NCBI GenBank assembly: GCA_963580455.1
Contig: OY756968.1
Location: 25,079,996 to 25,143,995, forward strand
From: Euonymus europaeus
Lineage: Eukaryota > Streptophyta > Magnoliopsida > Celastrales > Celastraceae
DNA length: 64,000 nt
Direction of reading: 5' to 3'
Position 1 is the first letter of the stretch. Each line of letters begins with the position of its first letter. The notes beneath the pieces were generated by a model. It was not told the origin of the DNA. It saw nothing but the letters and a program-made list of their open reading frames with translations, and made no database searches. Both the position numbers and the translations under genes were made by a program. Shown here piece after piece: positions 1-11,054 of this stretch.

Positions 1-161
1 TTTTTGCTTGATTTCACAATAATTTTCGAGCTCTACGATCCTGGTGTTTCGGATTTTGATTTCAGAACTCGTGGCTAGTTGGTCTCGTTTAACCTAGTTA
101 GCCGCGAAATGTGATTTCTTTACGTAAACGGTTTTATGAATATCCGTTGAATCCGAGTTCT
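1..161 (+). repeat. Partial monomer at the left edge
   Basis: The window opens at about monomer position 13. The unit has TTTTTGCTTG in place of TTTTTAGCTTG, CAATAA in place of CACTAC, the CTAGTTGGTCTCGTTTAACC variant, and TTGAATCC before the junction. The same combination recurs before the units starting at 4826, 6729 and 8113, so the window begins at the last unit of a higher-order block. Confidence 0.9.
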
Positions 162-3100
162 GAACTCGGTGATTTTTAGCTTGATTTTACACTAATTTTC
201 GAGCTCTACAATCCTGGGTTTTCGGATTTCGATTTCAGAACTCGTGGCTAGTAGGTCTCGTTTCACCTAGTGAGCCGCGAAATGTGGTTTCTTTACGTAA
301 ACGGTTTTATGAATATCCGTTGACTCCGAGTTCTGAATTCGGTGATTTTTAGCTTGATTTCACACTACTTTTCGAGCTGTACAATCCTGGTATTTCGGAT
401 TTCGATTTCAGAACTCGTGGCTAGTAGGTCTCGTTTCACCTAGTTAGCCGCGAAATGTGGTTTCTTTACGTAAACGGTTTTATGAATATCCGTTGACTCC
501 GAGTTCTGAATTCGGTGATTTTTAGCTTGATTTCACACTACTTTTTGAGCTCTACAATCCTGGCGTTTCGGATTTTGATTTCAGAACTCGTGGCTACTAG
601 GTCTCGTTTCACCTAGTTAGCCGCGAAATGTGGTTTCTTTACGTATACGGTTTTATGAATATCCGTTGACTCCGAGTTCTGAATTCGGTGATTTTTAGCT
701 TGATTTCACACTACTTTTCGAGCTGTACAATCCTGGGTTTTCGGATTTTGATTTCAGAACTCGTGGCTAGTAGGTCTCGTTTCACCTAGTTAGCCGCGAA
801 ATGTGGTTTCTTTACGTAAACGGTTTTATGAATATCTGTTGACTCCGAGTTCTGAACTCGGTGATTTTTAGCTTGATTTTACACTACTTTTCGAGCTCTA
901 AAATCCTGGGTTTTCGGATTTCGATTTCAGAACTCGTGGCTAGTAGGTCTCGTTTCACCTAGTTAGCCGCGAAATGTGGTTTCTTTACGTAAACGATTTT
1001 ATGAATATCCGTTGACTCCGAGTTCTGAACTCGGTGATTTTTAGCTTGATTTTACACTACTTTTCGAGCTCTACAATCCTGGGTTTTCGGATTTTGATTT
1101 CAGAACTCGTGGCTAGTAGGTCTCGTTTCACCTAGTTAGCCGCGAAATGTGGTTTCTTTACGTAAACGGTTTTATGAATATCCTTTGACTCCGAGTTCTG
1201 AATTCGGTGATTTTTAGCTTGATTTCACACTACTTTTCGAGCTGTACAATCCTGGGATTTCGGATTTCGATTTCAGAACTCGTGGATAGTAGGTCTCGAT
1301 TCATCTATTTAGCCGCGAAATGTGGTTTCTTTACGTAAACGGTTTTATGAATATCCGTTGACTCCGAGTTCTGAATTCGGTGATTTTTAGCTTGATTACA
1401 CACTACTTTTCGAGCTCTACAATCCTGGCATTTTGGATTTTGATTTCAGAACTCGTGGCTAGTAGGTCTATTTTTACCTAGTTAGCCGCAAAATGTGGTT
1501 TCTTTACATAAACGGTTTTATGAATATCCGTTGACTCCGAGTTCCGAATTCGGTGATTTTTAGCTTGATTACACACTACTTTTCGAGCTCTACAATCCTG
1601 GCGTTTTGGATTTTGATTTTAGAACTTGTGGCTAGGTGGTCTCGTTTCACCAATTTAGCCGCGAAATGTGTTTTCTTTACGTAAACGGTTTTATGAATAT
1701 CCTTTGACTCCGAGTTCTGAATTCGGTGATTTTTAGCTTGATTTCACACTACTTTTTGAGGTCTACAATCCTGGCATTTCGGATTTGGATTTCAGAACAC
1801 GTGGCTAGTAGGTCTCGATTCACCTATTTAGCCGCGAAATTTGGTTTCTTTACGTAAACGGTTTTATGAATATCCGTTGACTCCGAGTTCTGAATTCGGT
1901 GATTTTTGGCTTGATTTCACACTACTTTTCGAGCTCTACAATCCTGGCATTTCGGATTTTGATTTCAGAACTCGCAGATAGTAGGTCTCGATTCACCTAT
2001 TTAGCCGCGAAATGTGGTTTCTTTACGTAAACGGTTTTATGAATATCCGTTGACTCCGAGTTCTGAATTCGGTGATTTTTAGCTTGATTACACACTACTT
2101 TTCGAGCTCTACAATCCTGGCATTTTGGATTTTGATTTCAGAACTCGTGGCTAGTTGGTCTATTTTCACCTAGTTAGCCGCAAAATGTGGTTTCTTTACA
2201 TAAACGGTTTTATGAATATCCGTTGACTCCTAGTTCCGAATTCGGTGATTTTTAGCTTGATTACACACTACTTTTCGAGCTCTACAATCCTGGCATTTTG
2301 GATTTTGATTTCAGAACTCGTGGCTAGATGGTCTCGTTTCACCTATTTAGCCGCGAAATGTGGTTTCTTTACGTAAACGGTTTTATGAATATCCTTTGAC
2401 TCCGAGTCCTGAATTCGGTGATTTTTAGCTTGATTTCACACTACTTTTCGAGCTCTACAATCCTAGAATTTCGGATTTGGATTTCAGAACACGTGGCTAG
2501 TAGGTCTCGATTCACCTATTTAGCCGCGAAATGTGGTTTCTTTACGTATACGGTTTTATGAATATCCGTTGACTCCGAGTTCTGAATTCGGTGATTTTTA
2601 GCTTGATTTCACACTACTTTTCGAGCTCTACAATACTGGCGTTTCGGATTTTGATTTCAAAACTCGTGGCTAGTTGGTCTCGTTTCACCTATTTATCCCC
2701 GAAATGTGGTTTCTTTACGTAAACGGTTTTATGAATATCCGTTGACTCCGAGTTCTGAATTCGGTGATTTTTAGCTTGATTTCACACTACTTTTCAAGCT
2801 GTACAATCCTGGGTTTTCGGATTTTGATTTCAGAAATCGTGGCTACTAGGTCTCGTTTCACCTAGTTAGCCGCGAAATGTGGTTTCTTTACGTAAACGGT
2901 TTTATGAATATCCGTTGACTCCGAGTTCTGAATTCGGTGATTTTTTGCTTGATTTCACAATACTTTTCGAGCTCTACGATCCTGGGTTTTCGGATTTCGA
3001 TTTCAGAACTCGTGGCTAGTAGGTCTCGTTTCACCTAGTTAGCCGGGAAATGTGGTTTCTTTACGTAAACGGTTTTATGAATATCCGTTGACTCCGAGTT

Positions 3101-3268
3101 CTGAATTCGGTGATTTTTAGCTTGATTTCACACTACTTTTCGAGCTGTACAATCCTGGGATTTCGATTTCAGAACTCGTGGCTAGTAGGTCTCGTTTCAC
3201 CTATTTAGCCGCGAAATGTGGTTTCTTTACGTAAACGGTTTTATGAATATCCGTTGAATCCGAGTTCT
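162..3268 (+). repeat. Left-domain higher-order block, 18 units
   Basis: This block runs between the GAACTC junctions at 162 and 3269, each preceded by TTGAATCC. The distance, 3107 bp, is 18 units less the 7-bp deletion near its end. Contents include units with GTACAATCCTGGG, two GCAAAATG/ACATAAACGG units (marker at 1488 and 2180, four units apart), CGATTCACC units and CACGTGG variants. The monomers are more diverse than in the right half of the window. Confidence 0.8.
3103..3268 (+). repeat. 166-bp monomer with a 7-bp slippage deletion
   Basis: This unit lacks one of two adjacent near-identical heptamers, ATTTCGG and ATTTCGA, within positions 58-71. Its sequence reads CCTGGGATTTCGATTTCAG. 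It is the largest single-monomer indel I found. Loss of one of two direct heptamers is the signature of replication slippage. Confidence 0.85.
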
Positions 3269-4825
3269 GAACTCGGTGATTTTTAGCTTGATTTTACACT
3301 AATTTTCGAGCTCTACAATCCTGGGTTTTCGGATTTCGATTTCAGAACTCGTGGCTAGTAGGTCTCATTTCACCTAGTTAGCCGCGAAATGTGGTTTCTT
3401 TACGTAAACGGTTTTATGAATATCCGTTGACTCCGAGTTCTGAATTCGGTGATTTTTAGCTTGATTTCACACTACTTTTCGAGCTGTACAAACCTGGGTT
3501 TTCGGATTTCGATTTCAGAACTCGTGGCTAGTAGGTCTCGTTTCACCTAGTTAGCCGCGAAATGTGGTTTCTTTACGTAAACGGTTTTATGAATATCCGT
3601 TGACTCCGAGTTCTGAATTCGGTGATTTTTAGCTTGATTTCACACTACTTTTTGAGCTCTACAATCTTGGCGTTTCGGATTTTGATTTCAGAACTCGTGG
3701 CTAGTAGGTCTCGTTTCACCTAGTTAGCCGCGAAATGTGGTTTCTTTACGTAAACGGTTTTATGAATATCCGTTGACTCCGAGTTCTGAATTCGGTGATT
3801 TTTAGCTTGATTTCACACTACTTTTCGAGCTCTACAATCCTGGGTTTTCGGATTTCGATTTCAGAACTCGTGGCTAGTAGGTCTCGTTTCACCTAGTTAG
3901 CCGCGAAATGTGGTTTCTTTACTTAAACGGTTTTATGAATATCGTTTGACTCCGAGTTCTGAATTCGGTTATTTTTAGCTTGATTTCACACTACTTTTCG
4001 AGGTCTACAATCCTGGCATTTCGGATTTGGATTTCAGAACACGTGGCTAGTAGGTCAAGATTCACCTATTTAGCCGCGAAATGTGGTTTCTTTACGTAAA
4101 CGGTTTTATGAATATCCGTTGACTCCGAGTTCTGAATTCGGTGATTTTTTGCTTGATTTCACACTACTTTTTGAGCTCTACAATCCTGGCATTTCGGATT
4201 TTGATTTCAGAACTCGCGGATAGTAGGTCTCGATTCACCTATTTAGCCGCGAAATGTGGTTTCTTTACGTAAACGGTTTTATGAATATCCGTTGACTCCG
4301 AGTTCTGAATTCGGTGATTTTTAGCTTGATTACACACTACTTTTTGAGCTCTACAATCCTGGCATTTTGGATTTTGATTTCAGAACTCGTGGCTAGTAGG
4401 TCTATTTTCACCTAGTTAGCCGCAAAATGTGGTTTCTTTACATAAACGGTTTTATGAATATCCGTTGACTCCTAGTTCCGAATTCGGTGATTTTTAGCTT
4501 GATTACACACTACTTTTCGAGCTCTACAATCCTGGCATTTTGGATTTTGATTTCAGAACTCGTGGCTAGATGGTCTCGTTTCACCTATTTAGCCGCGAAA
4601 TGTGGTTTCTTTACATAAACGGTTTTATGAATATCCGTTGACTCCGAGTTCTGAATTCGGTGATTTTTTGCTTGATTTCACACTACTTTTCGAGCTCTAC
4701 GATCCTGGCATTTCGGATTTTGATTTCAGAACTCGTGGCTAGTTGGTCTCGTTTAACCTAGTTAGCCGCGAAATGTGATTTCTCTACGTAAACGGTTTTA
4801 TGAATATCCGTTGAATCCGAGTTCT
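3269..4825 (+). repeat. Left-domain higher-order block, 9 units
   Basis: The block is exactly 1557 bp from GAACTC junction to GAACTC junction. It starts with the AATTTTCGAGCTCTACAATC unit and ends with the unit carrying TTTAACC and GTGATTTC. It contains the linked ATTACAC pair: a GCAAAATG/ACATAAAC unit (marker at 4422) followed by the GCTAGATGG unit. Unit order is shared in part with the next block, which is two units longer. Confidence 0.8.
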
Positions 4826-5774
4826 GAACTCGGTGATTTTTAGCTTGATTTTACACTAATTTTCGAGCTCTACAATCCTGGGTTTTCGGATTTCGATTTC
4901 AGAACTCGTGGCTAGTAGGTCTCGTTTCACCTAGTTAGCCGCGAAATGTGGTTTCTTTACGTAAACGGTTTTATGAATATCCGTTGACTCCGAGTTCTGA
5001 ATTCGGTGATTTTTAGCTTGATTTCACACTACTTTTCGAGCTGTACAATCCTGGGATTTCGGATTTCGATTTCAGAACTCGTGGCTAGTAGGTCTCGTTT
5101 CACCTAGTTAGCCGCGAAATGTGGTTTCTTTACGTAAACGGTTTTATGAATATCCGTTGACTCCGAGTTCTGAATTCGGTGATTTTTAGCTTGATTTCAC
5201 ACTACTTTTTGAGTTCTACAATCCTGGCGTTTCGGATTTTGATTTCAGAACTCGTGGCTACTAGGTCTCGTTTCACCTAGTTAGCCGCGAAATGTGGTTT
5301 CTTTACGTAAACGGTTTTATGAATATCCATTGACTCCGAGTTCTGAATTCGGTGATTTTTAGCTTGATTTCACACTACTTTTCGAGCTGTACAAACCTGG
5401 GTTTTCGGATTTCGATTTCAGAACTCGTGGCTAGTAGGTCTCGTTTCACCTAGTTAGCCGCGAAATGTGGTTTCTTTACGTAAACGGTTTTATGAATATC
5501 CGTTGACTCCGAGTTCTGAATTCGGTGATTTTTAGCTTGATTTCACACTACTTTTTGAGCTCTACAATCTTGGCGTTTCGGATTTTGATTTCAGAACTCG
5601 TGGCTAGTAGGTCTCGTTTCACCTAGTTAGCCGCGAAATGTGGTTTCTTTACGTAAACGGTTTTATGAATATCCGTTGACTCCGAGTTCTGAATTCGGTG
5701 ATTTTTAGCTTGATTTCACACTACTTTTCGAGCTCTACAATCCTGGGTTTTCGGATTTCGATTTCAGAACTCGT

Positions 5775-5805
5775 GGCTAGTAGGTCTCGTTTCACCTAGT
5801 TAGCC
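5775..5805. other. Imperfect hairpin dyad inside the monomer
   Basis: In the reference unit GGCTA-G-TAGGT (positions 85-95) faces ACCTA-GT-TAGCC (104-115) across the 8-base loop CTCGTTTC. This gives two 5-bp stems separated by a small internal loop. The ACCTATTTAGCC variant, frequent in the array, keeps both stems, whereas the CTAGTTGGT variant breaks one pair. The dyad recurs in nearly every unit. A role in a transcript or as a protein site is possible but not shown. Confidence 0.6.
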
Positions 5806-5820
5806 GCGAAATGTGGTTTC

Positions 5821-5830
5821 TTTACGTAAA
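5821..5830. other. 10-bp perfect palindrome TTTACGTAAA in each monomer
   Basis: Positions 131-140 form a perfect palindrome with a central ACGT. It is present in most units. Occasional variants include ACATAAAC (left domain), ATGTAAAC, ACGTGAAC (the j-type units of the right part) and ACGTAACC (22.4-25.4 kb). A perfect dyad kept through hundreds of copies could be a protein site, or it could be kept simply by homogenisation. Confidence 0.6.
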
Positions 5831-6728
5831 CGGTTTTATGAATATCCGTTGACTCCGAGTTCTGAATTCGGTGATTTTTAGCTTGATTTCACACTACTTT
5901 TTGAGCTCTACAATCCTGGCATTTCGGATTTTGATTTCAGAACTCGCGGATAGTAGGTCTCGATTCACCTATTTAGCCGCGAAATGTGGTTTCTTTACGT
6001 AAACGGTTTTATGAATATCCGTTGAATCCGAGTTCTGAATTCGGTGATTTTTAGCTTGATTACACACTACTTTTTGAGCTCTACAATCCTGGAATTTTGG
6101 ATTTTGATTTCAGAACTCGTGGCTAGTAGGTCTATTTTCACCTAGTTAGCCGCAAAATGTGGTTTCTTTACATAAACGGTTTTATGAATATCCGTTGACT
6201 CCTAGTTCCGAATTCGGTGATTTTTAGCTTGATTACACACTACTTTTCGAGCTCTACAATCCTGGCATTTTGGATTTTGATTTCAGAACTCGTGGCTAGA
6301 TGGTCTCGTTTCACCTATTTAGCCGCGAAATGTGGTTTCTTTACGTAAACGGTTTTATGAATATCCTTTGACTCCGAGTTCTGAATTCGGTGATTTTTAG
6401 CTTGATTTCACACTACTTTTCGAGCTGTACAATCCTGGGTTTTCGGATTTCGATTTCAGAAATCGTGGCTACTAGGTCTCGTTTCACCTAGTTAGCCGCG
6501 AAATGTGGTTTCTTTACGTAAACGGTTTTATGAATATCCGTTGACTCCGAGTTCTGAATTCGGTGATTTTTTGCTTGATTTCACACTACTTTTCGAGCTC
6601 TACGATCCTGGCATTTCGGATTTTGATTTCAGAACTCGTGGCTAGTTGGTCTCGTTTAACCTAGTTAGCCGCGAAATGTGATTTCTTTACGTAAACGGTT
6701 TTACGAATATCCGTTGAATCCGAGTTCT

Positions 6729-8112
6729 GAACTCGGTGATTTTTAGCTTGATTTTACACTAATTTTCGAGCTCTACAATCCTGGGTTTTCGGATTTCGAT
6801 TTCAGAACTCGTGCCTAGTAGGTCTCGTTTCACCTAGTTAGCCGCGAAATGTGGTTTCTTTACGTAAACGGTTTTATGAATATCCGTTGACTCCGAGTTC
6901 TGAATTCGGTGATTTTTAGCTTGATTTCACACTACTTTTCGAGCTGTACAATCCTGGGATTTCGGATTTCGATTTCAGAACTCGTGGCTAGTAGGTCTCG
7001 TTTCACCTAGTTAGCCGCGAAATGTGGTTTCTTTACCTAAACGGTTTTATGAATATCCGTTGACTCCGAGTTCTGAATTCGGTGATTTTTAGCTTGATTT
7101 CACACTACTTTTTGAGCTCTACAATCCTGGGTTTTCGGATTTCGATTTCAGAACTCGTGGCTAGTAGGTCTCGTTTCACCTAGTTAGCCGCGAAATGTGG
7201 TTTCTTTACGTAAACGGTTTTATGAATATCCGTTGACTCCGAGTTCTGAATTCGGTGATTTTTAGCTTGATTACACACTACTTTTTGAGCTCTAAAATCC
7301 TGGCATTTTGGATTTTGATTTCAGAACTCGTGGCTAGTAGGTCTATTTTCACCTAGTTAGCCGCAAAATGTGGTTTCTTTACATAAACGGTTTTATGAAT
7401 ATCCGTTGACTCCTAGTTCCGAATTCGGTGATTTTTAGCTTGATTACACACTACTTTTCGAGCTCTACAATCCTGGCATTTTGGATTTTGATTTCAGAAC
7501 TCGTGGCTAGATGGTCTCGTTTCACCTATTTAGCCGCGAAATGTGGTTTCTTTACGTAAACGGTTTTATGAATATCCTTTGACTCCGAGTTCTGAATTCG
7601 GTGATTTTTAGCTTGATTTCACACTACTTTTCGAGCTGTACAATCCTGGGTTTTCGGATTTCGATTTCAGAAATCGTGGCTACTAGGTCTCGTTTCACCT
7701 AGTTAGCCGCGAAATGTGGTTTCTTTACGTAAACGGTTTTATGAATATCCGTTGACTCCGAGTTCTGAATTCGGTGATTTTTAGCTTGATTTCACACTAC
7801 TTTTCAAGCTGTACAATCCTGGGTTTTCGGATTTCGATTTCAGAAATCGTGGCTACTAGGTCTCGTTTCACCTAGTTAGCCGCGAAATGTGGTTTCTTTA
7901 CGTAAACGGTTTTATGAATATCCGTTGACTCCGAGTTCTGAATTCGGTGATTTTTTGCTTGATTTCACACTACTTTTCGAGCTCTACGATCCTGGTGTTT
8001 CGGATTTTAATTTCAGAACTCGTGGCTAGTTGGTCTCGTTTAACCTAGTTAGCCGCGAAATGTGATTTCTTTACGTAAACGGTTTTATGAATATCCGTTG
8101 AATCCGAGTTCT
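6729..8112 (+). repeat. Left-domain higher-order block, 8 units
   Basis: The block is exactly 1384 bp. It shares its first two and last units with the 11-unit block but lacks the middle CTACTAGG/GTACAAACC/ATCTTGGCG run. It has two successive GAAATCG plus CTACTAGG units in place of one, the second with CAAGCTGTAC. This is what unequal exchange between 11-unit copies would leave. Confidence 0.8.
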
Positions 8113-11054
8113 GAACTCGGTGATTTTTAGCTTGATTTTACACTAATTTTCGAGCTTTACAATCCTGGTTTTTCGGATTTCGATTTCAGAACTCGTGGCT
8201 AGTAGGTCTCGTTTCACCTAGTTAGCCGCGAAATGTGGTTTCTTTACGTAAACGGTTTTATGAATATCCGTTGACTCCGAGTTCTGAATTCGGTGATTTT
8301 TAGCTTGATTTCACACTACTTTTCGAGCTGTACAATCCTGGGATTTCGGATTTCGATTTCAGAACTCGTGGCTAGTAGGTCTCGTTTCACCTAGTTAGCC
8401 GCGAAATGTGGTTTCTTTACGTAAACGGTTTTATGAATATCCGTTGACTCCGAGTTCTGAATTCGGTGATTTTTAGCTTGATTTCACACTACTTTTTGAG
8501 TTCTACAATCCTGGCGTTTCGGATTTTGATTTCAGAACTCGTGGCTACTAGGTCTCGTTTCACCTAGTTAGCCGCGAAAGGTGGTTTCTTTACGTAAACG
8601 GTTTTATGAATATCCATTGACTCCGAGTTCTGATTTCGGTGATTTTTAGCTTGATTTCACACTACTTTTCGAGCTGTACAAACCTGGGTTTTCGGATTTC
8701 GATTTCAGAACTCGTGGCTAGTAGGTCTCGTTTCACCTAGTTAGCCGCGAAATGTGGTTTCTTTACGTAAACGGTTTTATGAATATCCGTTGACTCCGAG
8801 TTCTGAATTCGGTGATTTTTAGCTTGATTTCACACTACTTTTTGAGCTCTACAATCTTGGCGTTTCGGATTTTGATTTCAGAACTCGTGGCTAGTAGGTC
8901 TCGTTTCACCTAGTTAGCCGCGAAATGTGGTTTCTTTACGTAAACGGTTTTATGAATATCCGTTGACTCCGAGTTCTGAATTCGGTGATTTTTAGCTTGA
9001 TTTCACACTACTTTTCGAGCTGTACAATCCTGGGTTTTCGGATTTCGATTTCAGAACTCGTGGCTAGTAGGTCTCGTTTCACCTAGTTAGCCGCGAAATG
9101 TGGTTTCTTTACGTAAACGGTTTTATGAATATCCGTTGACTTCGAGTTCTGAATTCGGTGATTTTTAGCTTGATTTCACACTACTTTTCGAGCTCTACAA
9201 TCTTGGCATTTCGGATTTTGATTTCAGAACTCGTGGCTAGTAGGTCTCGTTTCACCTAGTTAGCCGCGAAATGTGGTTTCTTTACGTAAACGGTTTTATG
9301 AATATCCGTTGACTCCGAGTTCTGAATTCGGTGATTTTTAGCTTGATTTCACACTACTTTTTGAGCTCTACAATCCTGGCATTTCGGATTTTGATTTCAG
9401 AACTCGTGGCTACTAGGTCTCGTTTCACCTAGTTAGCCGCGAAATGTGGTTTCTTTACGTATACGGTTTTATGAATATCCGTTGACTCCGAGTTCTGAAT
9501 TCGGTGATTTTTAGCTTGATTTCACACTACTTTTCGAGCTGTACAATCCTGGGTTTTCGGATTTCGATTTCAGAACTCGTGGCTAGTAGGTCTCCTTTCA
9601 CCTATTTAGCCGCGAAATGTGGTTTCTTTACGTAAACGGTTTTATGAATATCCGTTGACTCCGAGTTCTGAATTCGGTGATTTTTAGCTTGATTTCACAC
9701 TACTTTTCGAGCTCTACAATCCTGGATTTTCGGATTTCGATTTCAGAACTCGTGGCTAGTAGTTCTCGTTTCACCTAGTTAGCCGCGAAATGTGGTTTCT
9801 TTACGTAAACGGTTTTATGAATATCCGTTGACTCCGAGTTCTGAATTCGGTGATTTTTAGCTTGATTTCACACTACTTTTCGAGCTCTACGTTCCTGGCG
9901 TTCTGGATTTTGATTTAATAACTCGTGGCTAGTTGGTCTCGTTTCACCTAGTTAGCCAAGAAATGTGGTTTCTTTACGTAAACGGTTTTATGAATATCCG
10001 TTGACTCCGAGTTCTGAATTCGGTGATTTTTAGCTTGATTTCACACTACTTTTCGAGCTCTACAATCCTGGGTTTTCGGATTTCGATTTCAGAACTCGTG
10101 GCTAGTAGGTCTCGTTTCACCTATTTAGCCGCGAAATGTGGTTTCTTTACGTAAACGGTTTTATAAATATCCGTTGACTGCGAGTTCTGAATTCGGTGAT
10201 TTTTAGCTTGATTTCACACTTCTTTTCGAGCTCTACAATCCTGGGTTTTCGGATTTCGATTTCAGAACTTGTGGCTAGTAGTTCTCGTTTCACCTAGTTA
10301 GCCGCGAAATGTGGTTTCTTTATGTAAACGGTTTTATGATTATCCGTTGACTCCGAGTTCTGAATTCGGGTGATTTTTAGCTTGATTTCACACTACTTTT
10401 CGAGCTCTACAATCCTGGGTTTTTGGATTTTGATTTCAGAACTCGTGGCTAGTAGGTCTCGTTTCATCTAGTTAGCCGCGAAATGTGGTTTCTTTACGTA
10501 AACGGTTTTATGAATATCCGTTGACTCCGAGTTCTGAATTCGGTGATTTTTAGCTTGATTTCACACTACTTTTCGAGCTCTACAATCCTGGATTTTCGGA
10601 TTTCGATTTCAGAACTCGTGGCTAGTAGACCTCGTTTCACCTAGTTAGCCGCGAAATGTGGTTTCTTTACGTAAACGGTTTTATGAATATCCGTTGACTC
10701 CGAGTTCTGAATTCGGTGATTTTTAGCTTGATTTCACACTACTTTTCGAGCTCTACAATCCTGGATTTTCGGATTTCGATTTCAGAACTAGTGGCTAGTA
10801 GGTCTCGTTTCAACTAGTTAGCCGCGAAATGTGGTTTCTTTACGTAAACGGTTTTATGAATATCCATTGACTCCGGGTTCTGAATTCGGTGATTTTTAGC
10901 TTGATTTCACACTACTTTTCGAGCTCTACAATCCTGGGTTTTCGGATTTCGATTTCAGAACTCGTGGCTAGTAGGTCTCGTTTCACCTAGTTAGCCGCGA
11001 AATGTGGTACCTTTACGTAAACGGTTTTATGAATATCCGTTGACTCCGAGTTCT
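8113..11054 (+). repeat. End of left domain and transition to mixed monomers
   Basis: The first units from 8113 to about 8980 repeat the order at 4826-5690, including the GAGTTCTAC, GTACAAACC and ATCTTGGCG units. The ATTACAC/GCAAAATG pair never follows, and from about 9.8 kb monomers change to the CCTGGATTTTCGG, CGTTCCTGGCG and extra-G types. The stretch spans 17 units and ends with a KpnI unit (GGTACC at 11006). Confidence 0.7.

Larger units (their letters stand above)
5691..5863 (+). repeat. Reference monomer matching the by-eye consensus
   Basis: This 173-bp unit matches the consensus I derived and fixes monomer numbering (position 1 = G of GAATTC). Landmarks are GAATTC at 1-6, GAGCTC at 40-45, ATTTCAGAACTCG at 71-83, a GGCTA...TAGCC dyad at 85-115, CCGCG at 114-118, the 10-bp palindrome TTTACGTAAA at 131-140 and CCGAGTTCT at 165-173. 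Hand count gives A 35, C 35, G 37, T 66. CpGs begin at positions 6, 39, 62, 69, 82, 98, 115, 117, 135, 141, 157 and 166. T-runs recur at roughly 11-12 bp spacing in the first 75 bases, which could favour nucleosome wrapping; that is inference. Confidence 0.9.
5760..5869. other. 14-bp inverted repeat linking mid-monomer and monomer junction
   Basis: GATTTCAGAACTCG (positions 70-83) is the reverse complement, with one mismatch, of CGAGTTCTGAATTC, which spans the junction (positions 166-173 plus 1-6 of the next unit). The arms lie about 82 bp apart on one side and about 63 bp apart on the other. Each arm can therefore pair with either neighbouring arm, giving the array a regular alternating dyad that could extrude or fold in single strands or transcripts. 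Confidence 0.65.
4826..6728 (+). repeat. Left-domain higher-order block, 11 units
   Basis: The block is exactly 1903 bp. Its unit order is AATTTTCGAGC, GTACAATCCTGGG, GAGTTCTAC with CTACTAGG, GTACAAACC, ATCTTGGCG, the reference unit, GCGGATAG, ATTACAC with GCAAAATG (marker 6152), ATTACAC with GCTAGATGG, GAAATCG with CTACTAGG, and the closing TTTAACC unit. It is the fullest version of the left-domain HOR; its neighbours look like deletion or expansion variants of it. Confidence 0.8.

Noticed and set aside
5691..5863. CENP-B box
   Set aside because: The closest match starts at TTCGAGCTC, but the required A at the ninth base and the CGGG core are absent; no good match on either strand by eye.
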